A DNA stretch of 61,703 nucleotides. Source: DATLFP01 sp035540955. GTDB taxonomy: Bacteria > Actinomycetota > Acidimicrobiia > Acidimicrobiales > CADCSY01. The stretch is from the NCBI GenBank assembly GCA_035540955.1, contig DATLFP010000020.1, forward strand, positions 1 through 61,703, given 5' to 3'. The notes beneath the pieces were generated by a model. That model made no database searches. It was not told where the DNA came from and was given only the letters and a program-made list of their open reading frames with translations. Of this stretch, positions 50,595 to 58,619 are shown piece after piece; within the stretch, counting starts at the first letter, position 1, and each line of letters starts with the position of its first letter. Made by a program: the position numbers and the translations under genes.

Positions 50595-50943
50595 AGCCGT
50601 GCACGTCGAGGAAGAAGGTGGCGTAGAAGTGCTCGGAGTACTCCGGGAAGACCCTGGGCGCATGGACGATCTCGTGGCCGCGCGCCATCGCCCACTCATG
50701 GACGCGGTGCACGTCGGCCCGGGTCGGGACGTAGAACGAGAGGTGCTGGAGCCCGACGCGATCGCGCGAGTAGTCGCCGTCCTCGAGCGCCGGGTAGAGG
50801 AAGATCTGCGCGCCGTACCAGTCGACCGCCCGGTACCCCGTCTCCCACTCGCGCACGAATCCGACGAGCGGCATGAGCTCGTCGTAGTACGCCCTGGCCG
50901 CGTCGAGGTCCGGCACCCCGAGCCCGATGTGGTCGATCGGCAC
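50548..50943 (-). CDS. VOC (glyoxalase/bleomycin-resistance) protein
   Basis: A 131-residue single-domain vicinal-oxygen-chelate protein. DHIGLGVPDLDAARAYYDEL starts the first beta-alpha-beta module, and LQHLSFYVPTRADVHRVHEW with FFLDVHGFMLEAVTYE the second; His and Glu residues are in place for a metal site. Substrate unknown. TACGGT is 8 bases before GTG 50943. Overlaps the methyltransferase tail-to-tail by 47 bases. Confidence 0.88.
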   Translation of the reverse strand: MPIDHIGLGVPDLDAARAYYDELMPLVGFVREWETGYRAVDWYGAQIFLYPALEDGDYSRDRVGLQHLSFYVPTRADVHRVHEWAMARGHEIVHAPRVFPEYSEHFYATFFLDVHGFMLEAVTYEQASGRR

Positions 50944-50951
50944 TCGCGGGG

Positions 50952-50957
50952 ACCGTA
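50952..50957 (-). promoter_or_regulatory. Leaderless -10 box of VOC gene (50943)
   Basis: TACGGT on the minus strand, 8 bases before GTG 50943. Confidence 0.5.
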
Positions 50958-51014
50958 CTGCACGTCACCGCCGTGCGACCCGGCGCCGGGATCCGGTTGC
51001 CCTCCGGGTTCGAG

Positions 51015-51902
51015 TCAGCGGCGGGTGGCGACGCGCTCGCGCGCCGCGACGAGCTCGGCTCGTACCCGCAGCGCCGCCCTCGCGAGCGGCAAGGTCGCTC
51101 GCCGCCATCCCCTCGCTCGATGCTTGCGGTAGTAGCGGTAGACGCTCCGCGAGTGCATCAGGTGGGTCCGGCGCGACCGGCCCGTCGAGACGCCACCGAC
51201 GTGCAGGACCTCGACCTCGGGTGTGGCCAGCACCTTCCAACCGGCATCTCGGAGCCGCGTGCACAGATCGAGCTCCTCGCCGTACAGCCAGAAGGCCTCG
51301 TCGAACCCGCCCATCTCCTCGAACGCCGACCGTCGGGTGAGCACGGCCGCGAAGCTCACCCAGTCGACCTCCCGCTCGGTGGTCCGATCCCAGCCGGTCT
51401 GGCGGTAGGCGCGGGTGAAGCGATTGCCCGGCGCGAACGGCCCGAGGAACGCGTGGCCGACGGCCTGCACGACACCGGGGAAGACGCGCCCGCTCTCGTA
51501 GACCGTCCCGTCCGGGTTGCGGATGACCGGCCCGACCAGCGCCACGTCGGGACGGCGCTCGCCGGCCCACACGAGCGCGTCGAGCCCGCCGAGGACGATC
51601 TCGGTGTCGGGGTTGAGGAACAGGATCCACGGCGCGTTCACCGCCCGCGCTCCCTGGTTCCACGCCGCTGACAGCCCGATGTTGGTCGGGTTCTCGATGA
51701 GCCGAAGCTGGGGCGTGCGGGCGGCTGCCGCCTGCGCGCTGCCGTCGTGCGACGCGTTGTCCACGACGAGGAGGTCGAGCGCGACCCCTCCGGCGGCGTC
51801 GACGACCGACGCCACACACCGGCCGAGGTACTCCCCGGCGTTGTAGTTCACGATGACGACGGCCAGATCGGGGGCGTCGGCGGGTACGCCGGGACCGCTC
51901 AC
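51015..51902 (-). CDS. GT2-family glycosyltransferase
   Basis: A 295-residue inverting glycosyltransferase. VVIVNYNAGEYLGRCV is the nucleotide-sugar start, LLVVDNASHDGS and FLNPDTEIV (DxD-like) hold the metal-binding acids, and FDEAFWLYGEELDLCTRLRD is the ExD-type acceptor motif. It resembles rhamnosyl/WcaE-type enzymes of cell-surface glycan synthesis. GTG 51902 is preferred over the frame's first ATG 51956, since the upstream HIT gene ends at 51916. It follows HIT by 13 bases. Confidence 0.9.
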   Translation of the reverse strand: MSGPGVPADAPDLAVVIVNYNAGEYLGRCVASVVDAAGGVALDLLVVDNASHDGSAQAAAARTPQLRLIENPTNIGLSAAWNQGARAVNAPWILFLNPDTEIVLGGLDALVWAGERRPDVALVGPVIRNPDGTVYESGRVFPGVVQAVGHAFLGPFAPGNRFTRAYRQTGWDRTTEREVDWVSFAAVLTRRSAFEEMGGFDEAFWLYGEELDLCTRLRDAGWKVLATPEVEVLHVGGVSTGRSRRTHLMHSRSVYRYYRKHRARGWRRATLPLARAALRVRAELVAARERVATRR

Positions 51903-51915
51903 GTTCCGCTGTCCG

Positions 51916-52383
51916 TCACGATCCGCTCTCGTCGAGATGGCGCAGCAGGAAGGCACGCACGGCGTGGGCGATCTCCGTCATCCGCTCCTCGGCGACGGCG
52001 GTCTCCTCGTCCCCGAGCCGATCGAAGATGCGAGGACCCATGAGGCTCTCGGGATGGTCGGCCGCCCGCGGGATCACGTGGAAGTGGACATGTGGGTGGA
52101 GGGGATGCTCCGCGAACTGCGCGACGTAGGTCTTCACGGCACCGTGAACCTCGGTGAGCGCCTGTGAGGTGCGCCGGAGCAGCGGGCCGAGCTCGCTCGC
52201 CTCTTCCTCGGACAGCTCCGCGATCGAGTCGCGGTGGACGCGCGCCACGACGACCAACCAGCCCTCGTGGGCGGTCGGCCAGCAGTGCACCACGTCCCAG
52301 TGGACCGCGCGGAGGATCTGATCCCAGACGGGCGCCTCGCCGCGGTCGCGGCGCGCCACCCAATCGCACGTTCGACACTCCAT
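51916..52383 (-). CDS. HIT-family nucleotide hydrolase/transferase
   Basis: A 155-residue histidine-triad protein. The motif HPHVHFHVIPR holds the catalytic His set, and CRTCDWVAR near the start is a CxxC that may bind zinc as in Hint-like proteins. It cleaves nucleotide phosphoramidates or dinucleoside polyphosphates. AAGACT lies 6 bases before ATG 52383, a relaxed leaderless box. Confidence 0.88.
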   Translation of the reverse strand: MECRTCDWVARRDRGEAPVWDQILRAVHWDVVHCWPTAHEGWLVVVARVHRDSIAELSEEEASELGPLLRRTSQALTEVHGAVKTYVAQFAEHPLHPHVHFHVIPRAADHPESLMGPRIFDRLGDEETAVAEERMTEIAHAVRAFLLRHLDESGS

Positions 52384-52430
52384 GGCCGCAGTCTTGCCCG
52401 CGTTCGCCAGGCCCGAGGTCGAGCGCGCGA

Positions 52431-53303
52431 TCAGTCGTCGGCAAGCACCTCCGCGATCGTGCGGCGGGCGTCGCTCGAGAAGACCGGGTTCGTCTTCTCG
52501 TAGTAGGCGACCCCGAAGATCCGGGTGAGGGCCCACCCCCGAGCTCGCCGCCAGGCGCCGTCGTCGACGTCGAGGCGGCGCCGGAAGGCGGCGCGCGACT
52601 CGCCGGCGAACAGCGTCCATGCCGCCATGACCTCACGGGCCGGGTCGGCGCGGCACACGCCGGCCCAGTCGATGACGGCATGCAGCCGCTCCTCGTGCAC
52701 GAGCACGTTGCCGGCCAGGAGGTCGCCGTGCGACAGCGGGGGTCGGCCGTCGAAGTCGGGCGCCGCCAGCGCGTCGTCCCAGGCGGCGAGGAACCGGTCA
52801 CCGTCGATCAGGTGGCGGGCGCCGGCGACGGCGGCGCGGACCTGGGCGTCCATCGTGGCGAGCGGCGGCCGGCGGACCGGCTTGCCGCAGGGCAACGACC
52901 GTGGCTCGATCATGCGCAGCACGCCGACCAGGTCCGCCAGCCGCTCGGCGGCCGCCACCGGGTCCGCGACCTCGTCCAGGCACCACGGAGACCCGTCGAG
53001 CCACCGGAACACCCCCCACCTCCATGGGTAGCGGTCGTCGGGCTCGCCGACGGCGACGACCTCCGGGAGCCGCACCGGCAGCCGCGGCGCGAGGGACGCG
53101 AGCCAGCACGCCTCGCGGTCGATGTCGTGCCACCGCGGCGTGAGGGGGAGGCGAAGAACGAGGTCGGTTCCGAGCCGGTAGATGGCGTTCACCGTGCCCT
53201 GCGACGCGACGCGCACGAGTGGTCGGTGGGCGAGATCGGGGAGCTGACGCTCAAGCAGCCCACGCACGAGCGCGGGGCCGACGTCGATCTCGTCGTCGTG
53301 CAT
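52431..53303 (-). CDS. Aminoglycoside/choline-kinase-like phosphotransferase
   Basis: A 290-residue APH-fold kinase. The Brenner motif is SHGDLLAGNVLV, with HAVIDWAGV as the metal-binding Asp; ATP Lys-equivalent region is LVLRLPLTP. Ends at residue 290 as for the actinobacterial small APH group. The substrate may be a sugar, amino alcohol or macrolide. ATG 53303 is used; GTG 53315 is an alternative. The 133 bases upstream hold no gene. Confidence 0.87.
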   Translation of the reverse strand: MHDDEIDVGPALVRGLLERQLPDLAHRPLVRVASQGTVNAIYRLGTDLVLRLPLTPRWHDIDREACWLASLAPRLPVRLPEVVAVGEPDDRYPWRWGVFRWLDGSPWCLDEVADPVAAAERLADLVGVLRMIEPRSLPCGKPVRRPPLATMDAQVRAAVAGARHLIDGDRFLAAWDDALAAPDFDGRPPLSHGDLLAGNVLVHEERLHAVIDWAGVCRADPAREVMAAWTLFAGESRAAFRRRLDVDDGAWRRARGWALTRIFGVAYYEKTNPVFSSDARRTIAEVLADD

Positions 53304-53436
53304 CTTCGGGCTCACCGGGAGCCCGCCATGGGAACGCGCGCGCACATGCGCATCTCCGATCGTCTCGCAGCGATGGGCGTTCCCGGCCACGCACGGCGCG
53401 CGGCCTACAGATTGTTGCCGCTCCGACCGACCGCTG

Positions 53437-53916
53437 TCAGCCAGATGTCTGCGAGCGGGCCGTGGCGATCGCTCCGAGCGCCGCGATCGACGCCACCACC
53501 TCACGCCGCAGCGCGCGGTTGCGGACTCGGCTGAAGAGGACCCGCCGTACGAACGTCTCCGGGTGCAGCTCCCAGGACACCGTGACCGTCGAATCGCTGC
53601 CGCTGGCGCCGGCCTCGGCACGCCAGTCCCACATCGCCCAGGACGGATTGCCGTCGTCGGTGCAGGTGCGGTAGCGGAAGCGCCGGGACTGCGGGTCGAG
53701 GTCGACCGTCGTCGCGCGACTCAGCCACTCGGGCATGCCTGGGGGCTTCACAGCGACGACCCACTCGCTGCCCTCCCTCAGCGCGCCGGGCCGCTCCACC
53801 ACGCGCTGGATGGTCGCGTTCCACTCCGGCAGCCGGTCGATGTCGGTGAAGGCCTGGAAGGCCGCGTCCGGCGAGGCGGCGACCGTGCCGCTCGCTGATC
53901 CCGTTCGAACCACCAT
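53437..53916 (-). CDS. SRPBCC-family (START-like) protein
   Basis: A 159-residue helix-grip protein. TVAASPDAAFQAFTDIDRLP followed by EWNATIQRVV and the C-terminal helix FSRVRNRALRREVVASIAAL match polyketide-cyclase/CoxG-like proteins, which bind hydrophobic ligands. No catalytic residue is evident. GAGGAGGGG precedes ATG 53916 by 5 bases. Confidence 0.85.
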   Translation of the reverse strand: MVVRTGSASGTVAASPDAAFQAFTDIDRLPEWNATIQRVVERPGALREGSEWVVAVKPPGMPEWLSRATTVDLDPQSRRFRYRTCTDDGNPSWAMWDWRAEAGASGSDSTVTVSWELHPETFVRRVLFSRVRNRALRREVVASIAALGAIATARSQTSG

Positions 53917-54010
53917 CTCGTCCCCTCCTCGCTTCGATGACTCGAGCTGACGGTACGAGTCGAGCGGGCGGCCGCCATCGGGCATTCGCCCCATCTCTCG
54001 CGGCCGCGGC

Positions 54011-54484
54011 CTAGGTCGGGCTCGTTGGCGTGAGCGTGCCGTGGCCGAGGGCGGCGAACCGCCCCAAGACGTGATCCCAACCGGTGTCGTAGCTCCCACG
54101 CGCCGCCCCACCGTCCGGGCGGCGAGCCCAGCCGGTGTGGACGAGCTCGACCCTCGTCCCCTCGGGTGACGCCGAGAACGACACCTCGACCTCGGTCGCC
54201 TCGTCCTCGCGGGTGCCCGGATGCCACGTGAACCGCACTCGCGCCGGCGGGTCCCAGACCAGAACCGTGCCCCAGACGGCGGTGCTGCCATCGGCGAGCG
54301 TCTCGACGATCCGACCGCCGACGCCGTGCTCGAACACAACGCTCGTCGCGTCGCCACGACCCACCGAGTGGGTGGCGAGTGGCCACCACTCGTCGAGGTG
54401 GTCGGTGAAGAGCGCGAACGCCGCGGCGGGGTCCGACCTGACCGACGCCGTCTTGCGGAGAGCAGGGGGTTCGGGAGTGGTCAC
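54011..54484 (-). CDS. AHSA1/SRPBCC-family protein coupled to ArsR regulator
   Basis: A 157-residue START-like protein: TASVRSDPAAAFALFTDHLD, EWWPLATHSV, RVRFTWHPG and WARRPDGGAARGSYDTGWDH. This AHSA1 subtype is very often encoded next to an ArsR repressor, as here. Its GTG overlaps the arsR stop by 4 bases. Ligand and function are unknown; a role as a ligand-binding partner of the repressor is a guess. Confidence 0.88.
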   Translation of the reverse strand: MTTPEPPALRKTASVRSDPAAAFALFTDHLDEWWPLATHSVGRGDATSVVFEHGVGGRIVETLADGSTAVWGTVLVWDPPARVRFTWHPGTREDEATEVEVSFSASPEGTRVELVHTGWARRPDGGAARGSYDTGWDHVLGRFAALGHGTLTPTSPT

Positions 54485-54804
54485 GGCTCACCTCTCGAGG
54501 CTGGGAGCTGGTTGGCATAGGACTCGAACGCGTCGAGGACGTGCTGCCAGAAGGAGTCGAGCCAGCTTCGAAGGACGTCGAACCCCTCCCGCTCGAGCCG
54601 GTAGACGTTCCTGGTCCCCTCCGCGTCGAACTGGACGAGGCCGGCGTCCAGGAGGATCCGGAGGTGCTGGGACACCGCGGGCCGGCTGACGGGCAGGCGA
54701 TCCGCCAGCTGGCTGACCGCGGCGGGCCGGACGGCGAGCTGATCGAGGATGTCGCGGCGCGTGCCGTCGGCCAGCGCCACCAGCACCGCTTCGTAAGCTG
54801 CCAC
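54481..54804 (-). CDS. ArsR-family transcriptional regulator
   Basis: A 107-residue winged-helix repressor. ALADGTRRDILDQLAVRPAA starts it and the recognition helix is VSRPAVSQHLRILLDAGLVQ. No ELCVCDL-type metal site is seen, so it is a non-metal ArsR of the SRPBCC-linked group. GTG 54804 is 7 bases after TAACTT, which lies in an 11-bp palindrome. Autoregulation is likely. Confidence 0.92.
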   Translation of the reverse strand: MAAYEAVLVALADGTRRDILDQLAVRPAAVSQLADRLPVSRPAVSQHLRILLDAGLVQFDAEGTRNVYRLEREGFDVLRSWLDSFWQHVLDAFESYANQLPASRGEP

Positions 54805-54808
54805 GAAC

Positions 54809-54819
54809 GGTAAGTTACC
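54809..54819. promoter_or_regulatory. Palindrome at the arsR promoter
   Basis: GGTAAGTTACC, perfect around the centre base, containing the -10 TAACTT (54817-54812, minus strand). It is flanked by direct copies of CACGAAC (54802-54808 and 54819-54825). Likely ArsR operator. Confidence 0.6.
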
Positions 54820-54899
54820 ACGAACGAATGAGTGTGGCCATGGGCGTCAGCGCCGGCCGGACGACGTGACGCGTCGGGCCGCGGTCGGCGACCGGCCCC

Positions 54900-54905
54900 T
54901 ACGGT
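54900..54905 (+). promoter_or_regulatory. Leaderless -10 box of PEP-mutase-family gene
   Basis: TACGGT, 7 bases before GTG 54913. Confidence 0.5.
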
Positions 54906-54912
54906 TGGCGGC

Positions 54913-55689
54913 GTGGACGAGGGCAGCCAGTTCATGGCGCTCCACCAGAGCGGCACGTTCGTGATGGTGAACGTGGCTGACGCCGGGACCGCCCGGGCCG
55001 TCTGCGACGCGGGCGCGGTCGCCATCGCCACCACCAGCAGCGGCCTCGCGGCAACACTCGGACGCCGCGATGCCGCGGGCGAGGTGACCCTCGAGGAGCA
55101 CGCGCAGCACACCGAGGTGCTCGTGCGCGCCGCGTCCGTCCCGTGCAACGTCGACGCCGAGAACGGCTACGGGCACACACCCGAGGAGATGGCGGTCGCC
55201 GTCCGGCGCTTCGCCGCCACGGGCGCGGCCGGGATGGGCATCGAGGACTGGTCGGGGGACGAGCGCATCGGCCTCTACGACCGGTCGCTGGCGATCGCCC
55301 GGATCGAGGCGGCCGTCGAGGCGGCGCGCGGTCTCGAGCACCCTTTCGTGATCACCGGGCGCACCGAGGTGCTCCTCTACGGCCTCGACGGCGGCATGGA
55401 CGAGGCGCTGGCCCGGTTGCAGGGGTTCGCCGAGGCGGGTGCCCACTGCTTGTTCGCGCCGGGCGCCCGGGACCTCCAAGCGATCCGGACGGTCACCGAA
55501 GGGGCGGGCGGTCCCGTCAACGTGCTGGTGCCGCTCTCGGAGGTCAGCCCCTGGCCCGTCTCCTTCGGGCTGTCCGACCTGGCCGAGCTCGGCGTCCGAC
55601 GCATCAGCATCGGCGGCTCGCTCTACCGGGCCCAGGTCGCCATGGCTGGCGAGCGGGTCCGACGGCTCCTCGCCGATGGCGCTTTCTGA
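54913..55689 (+). CDS. Isocitrate lyase/PEP mutase family enzyme
   Basis: A 258-residue TIM-barrel protein. AIATTSSGLAATLGRRD, NVDAENGYGHTPEEMAVAVR (metal site) and GAAGMGIEDW match the ICL/PEPM superfamily. The KKCGH catalytic loop of isocitrate and methylisocitrate lyases is absent, so lyase activity on those substrates is unlikely; oxaloacetate or phosphonate-type C-C chemistry is possible. GTG 54913 is fixed by the -10 box and by homology. Convergent with a HAD gene 76 bases away. Confidence 0.87.
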   Translation: MDEGSQFMALHQSGTFVMVNVADAGTARAVCDAGAVAIATTSSGLAATLGRRDAAGEVTLEEHAQHTEVLVRAASVPCNVDAENGYGHTPEEMAVAVRRFAATGAAGMGIEDWSGDERIGLYDRSLAIARIEAAVEAARGLEHPFVITGRTEVLLYGLDGGMDEALARLQGFAEAGAHCLFAPGARDLQAIRTVTEGAGGPVNVLVPLSEVSPWPVSFGLSDLAELGVRRISIGGSLYRAQVAMAGERVRRLLADGAF

Positions 55690-55747
55690 CGGACCGGTTC
55701 GAGCGAGGTGTGACGCCTGTGCTGCACGTTCACGTGGTCGGGCAGCG

Positions 55748-55764
55748 GGATGGGTCGACCATCC
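55748..55764. terminator. Small hairpin between convergent genes
   Basis: GGATGG-GTCGA-CCATCC, a 6-bp stem and 5-base loop, one base past the HAD stop on the minus strand. No U-tract; weak evidence. Confidence 0.3.
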
Positions 55765-55765
55765 A

Positions 55766-56461
55766 TCAGCCGGTCAGGATCCCGACGACCCGATCGACCT
55801 CCGAGAGGTCGACCAGCACCTCGTCGGCCGGCAGGTGGCGCACGCTGTCGTACCCGTGCGCACTGGTACCGACGAGGAGGCAACGAACGCCGCCGGCCCG
55901 CGCGCACGCGAGGTCCATCGGCGTGTCGCCGACGACCCACACGTCGCTCGGGTCGTAGCGCTCGCCGCGAACGCGCTCGACCCGGTCGAGCGCGATCGGC
56001 ACGAGCTCGAGGCGATCCTCGTGGTCCGTGCCGTACGCGCCGACCTCGGCGTCGAAGAACTCGGTCAGCCCGAACGCCGCGACCTTGATCGCGGCATTGG
56101 CCGCGATGTTCCCCGTGAGCAGCGTCTGGCGGACATCGGCGAGCGCGTCGATCCGCTTCAGCACCTCGACCACGCCCGGCAGGATCGACGCCTTCGCCCG
56201 CAGCTCGTGCTCGAGCTCCGCGAGCGCCCGTTCCATGCCGATCGTCGCGTCGGCCACGAAGCCGTCGATGCGCTCCGGATCGACCTGTGCGGCTTGGAAC
56301 ATCTCCCGCAGGATCTGCGGATCGGTCTTGCCGTGCGGGTCGACGCGCGGGATGTCGGCGAGCGCGGCGACCTCGCACGCGGCGCGCTTCAGTGCCTGGC
56401 TACCGACACCTCCACCCCTGATCAACGTCCCGTCGATGTCCCAGAGGATGAGCCGTCCCAC
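55766..56461 (-). CDS. HAD-superfamily hydrolase (phosphoglycolate-phosphatase-like)
   Basis: A 231-residue HAD phosphatase. Motif I is WDIDGTL at the very N-terminus (nucleophile Asp), motif II LLTGNIA, motif III Lys in IKVAAF, and motif IV VVGDTPMDLACARAGG. The helical cap is type C1 (about 15-95). GTG 56461 is chosen because TAGGTT lies 7 bases upstream and the family starts there; the frame is open to ATG 56494. It removes phosphate from a small metabolite; which one is unknown. Confidence 0.9.
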   Translation of the reverse strand: MGRLILWDIDGTLIRGGGVGSQALKRAACEVAALADIPRVDPHGKTDPQILREMFQAAQVDPERIDGFVADATIGMERALAELEHELRAKASILPGVVEVLKRIDALADVRQTLLTGNIAANAAIKVAAFGLTEFFDAEVGAYGTDHEDRLELVPIALDRVERVRGERYDPSDVWVVGDTPMDLACARAGGVRCLLVGTSAHGYDSVRHLPADEVLVDLSEVDRVVGILTG

Positions 56462-56468
56462 GAAGCGG

Positions 56469-56474
56469 AACCTA
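56469..56474 (-). promoter_or_regulatory. Leaderless -10 box of HAD gene
   Basis: TAGGTT on the minus strand, 7 bases before GTG 56461. Confidence 0.5.
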
Positions 56475-56536
56475 CGGGGATCGCCGCCATGCACGACAGC
56501 AAGTTCTTCGGGCTGACGCCGTCTCGATGTGGGTGA

Positions 56537-57397
56537 TCAGACGGCGAGGACCTGGCCGGCGGCCAGCACGATCGAGATCGTGCCGACTCCGCCGAGCGCC
56601 ATGATCACGCGGCGGCCGAGACGAGCGCCGGCGCGGTCGACGTCTCGTGGCTCCGGCTGATCCCGCATGGCCGGGGATCGCAACCTCGGCGCAACCGCGC
56701 CGGCGAGCACGCCGGCCACCGCCGCGACGAAGAACGGCGGAACGGCGAGGAGCACGGCGAAGGGCAGCACCGCGACCACCCCGCGGACGTTCCATCCGGG
56801 CCGGGGCCAGCGGGGGGCGAGGTGGTCGACCAGGACACCGAAGGTCGCCCCGAAGAGCGCGAGCATCACCAGACAGAACGCGACGGCCAGGGCGACCGGC
56901 GCGAGGAGCGTGAAGTCGCGGTTGGCGGAGGACAGGAGCCCCACGGGCCGCACGAGCAGGCCACCCCCGATGGCGACGCCGATCAGGCCGGCGGCCACCG
57001 AGCGGTCGGGTAGCCAGCGCCGCAGCACCGCGTAGGGCGCCAGACCGAGCACGGCGGCGCCGATGCCGACCCCGACGATCAGGAAGACGGTGCCGCCGAC
57101 GCTCACCTCGCCGATGACCTCTTCCGCCTCCGTCCGCAGCCCCTGGACGCCGTCCGACGAGGTGGCCGCCAGGACCCGCATCATGAGCCGGCCTCCCGCG
57201 CCGATCGTCAGCAGGCCGCCGACGTACGCACCGATGAGCATCCCGCCGGCCCGGCCCACGGTGACGGCAAGTCGCTCGCCCAGCGGTTCCCCGCCGGAGA
57301 GAGGCGAAGGCGTCCATCGCGTGTGACGCAAGCCGACCGCGAGGACAGCGGCCGCGACCATCGCCGCCGCGCACCCGATGGTCACACCTGCCTTCAC
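56537..57397 (-). CDS. Hypothetical polytopic membrane protein
   Basis: A 286-residue protein with about seven hydrophobic segments (IGCAAAMVAAAVLAVGL; VFLIVGVGIGAAVLGLAPYA; LLAPVALAVAFCLVMLALFG; VVAVLPFAVLLAVPPFFVAA, and others). No family recognised. The segment GAGGRLMMRVLAATSSDGVQ is charged and may be a cytoplasmic loop. GTG 57397 is used because TACGAT lies 6 bases upstream. The frame extends far upstream without a plausible start. Confidence 0.7.
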   Translation of the reverse strand: MKAGVTIGCAAAMVAAAVLAVGLRHTRWTPSPLSGGEPLGERLAVTVGRAGGMLIGAYVGGLLTIGAGGRLMMRVLAATSSDGVQGLRTEAEEVIGEVSVGGTVFLIVGVGIGAAVLGLAPYAVLRRWLPDRSVAAGLIGVAIGGGLLVRPVGLLSSANRDFTLLAPVALAVAFCLVMLALFGATFGVLVDHLAPRWPRPGWNVRGVVAVLPFAVLLAVPPFFVAAVAGVLAGAVAPRLRSPAMRDQPEPRDVDRAGARLGRRVIMALGGVGTISIVLAAGQVLAV

Positions 57398-57403
57398 CGG
57401 CGA

Positions 57404-57409
57404 ATCGTA
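57404..57409 (-). promoter_or_regulatory. Leaderless -10 box of membrane-protein gene
   Basis: TACGAT on the minus strand, 6 bases before GTG 57397. The rest of the gap to 57533 holds only a short CCGCG-AGC-CGCGG hairpin (57513-57525) just past the VOC-fusion stop. Confidence 0.45.
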
Positions 57410-57533
57410 GGACCGCCACCGTCTGCCGGAACGTCGCCGACGGCGGTCGCTTGACGGCCCGGGGGGCGCCGGCCGTGCTGCTGATGCTGAGGGTCCCGAG
57501 GACGGTGCCGCGCCGCGAGCCGCGGTTGGCGCG

Positions 57534-58571
57534 TCACTCGCCTTGGCCGCCGAGGCAGAACGGGTGGCCAGCGGGATCGGCGTAGACCGGAGCGCTCCCG
57601 CGCGGTGGGGGGAGAAGGACCGCTCCGAGCGCTTCGGCGCGACCCTGCGCCGCCGGGCGGTCATCGAAGCTGAGGTCGATGTGGAGCTGCTCCGGGTAGT
57701 CGTCGCCCGGCCACGTGGGCCGGCGATGGTCGTCGACGCGCTGGAAGCCGAGCATCGGTGAGATCGGATCCCGTCCCCGGATGACCACTCGGTCGGGACC
57801 ATCCTCCACCCGCTCGTCCATCGAGAGGAGGCCGCCCCAGAACGCCGCCATCGGTTCGGGGTCGTCGCAGTCGTAGACGACCGTCGCGAGCGCCGGCGCG
57901 TCGACGGACGGGTCCTCGCGCAGGCAGAAGGGGTGGCCGACGGGATCGGCGAGCACGTGGTGGCCATCGCCCTCGACCAGCATCGTCGCCCCTGCCGACA
58001 GCGCGCCTGAGGCCGCGTCGGACAGATCGGGCGTGAGCACGTCGACGTGCACCTGCTTGGGGTGGTCGGGATCACCCCAGATCGGCGGACGGGTGTCGGA
58101 CCAGCCGTCACCGAAGGCGAGTTGGAGGGTGCTCCCTCGTCGCTTCGCGACCTTCAGCCAGTCATGGCGGACGATCTTCCATCCGAGCAGCGACGCGTAG
58201 AAGTCGGCCGTCGGGCGATAGCCATCGTGGCTCGTGCCGATGACGATGTTGAAGATGCCCTCGCGCAGGGTGTCGGTCACGTGGTAGCCCGACCGTCGAC
58301 CCTCCCGGTCGAACGAGAACGTGGCCACCGCGCTGCCGGCGTCGCCCTCGACCCGCAGCCGCACGACCGGATTCGTCGTCGGCAGCTGCCACACCTCGGT
58401 GATGCGACGATCCGCCCCGCACGCCTCCTCGAGCGTCGGCGCCCAGTTGGCCGCGAAGTAGGCGACGAGCATCTGCGGGTTGGGTGGCGACCAGATCCCG
58501 GCGGCGCCCACCACGTCGCCGGCCTCGAGGAGCTCCACCATGCGCAGGGTCTCCGCCACGACATCGGTCAT
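57534..58571 (-). CDS. Tandem VOC protein with N-terminal DUF3887/NTF2-like domain
   Basis: A 345-residue three-part protein. Residues 1-95 (ETLRMVELLEAGDVVGAAGI, VVRLRVEGDAGSAVATFSFD) look like a small NTF2/DUF3887 domain; 105-220 and 225-345 are two VOC (glyoxalase 6-like) domains, each ending in DPVGHPFCL or DPAGHPFCL. Repeated GHPFCL ends are the hallmark of actinobacterial glyoxalase-like domains. Function unknown. TAGCGT is 7 bases before ATG 58571. Confidence 0.82.
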   Translation of the reverse strand: MTDVVAETLRMVELLEAGDVVGAAGIWSPPNPQMLVAYFAANWAPTLEEACGADRRITEVWQLPTTNPVVRLRVEGDAGSAVATFSFDREGRRSGYHVTDTLREGIFNIVIGTSHDGYRPTADFYASLLGWKIVRHDWLKVAKRRGSTLQLAFGDGWSDTRPPIWGDPDHPKQVHVDVLTPDLSDAASGALSAGATMLVEGDGHHVLADPVGHPFCLREDPSVDAPALATVVYDCDDPEPMAAFWGGLLSMDERVEDGPDRVVIRGRDPISPMLGFQRVDDHRRPTWPGDDYPEQLHIDLSFDDRPAAQGRAEALGAVLLPPPRGSAPVYADPAGHPFCLGGQGE

Positions 58572-58578
58572 GCCCGAG

Positions 58579-58584
58579 ACGCTA
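58579..58584 (-). promoter_or_regulatory. Leaderless -10 box of VOC-fusion gene
   Basis: TAGCGT on the minus strand, 7 bases before ATG 58571. Confidence 0.5.
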
Positions 58585-58619
58585 GAGAGATCGCCGCCCG
58601 CGAGCGACGGTGAGACCGC

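Noticed and set aside
51000..51020. GGGTTCGAGTC, similar to a tRNA T-arm
   Set aside because: No matching acceptor, D or anticodon stem around it; it lies at the end of the glycosyltransferase gene.
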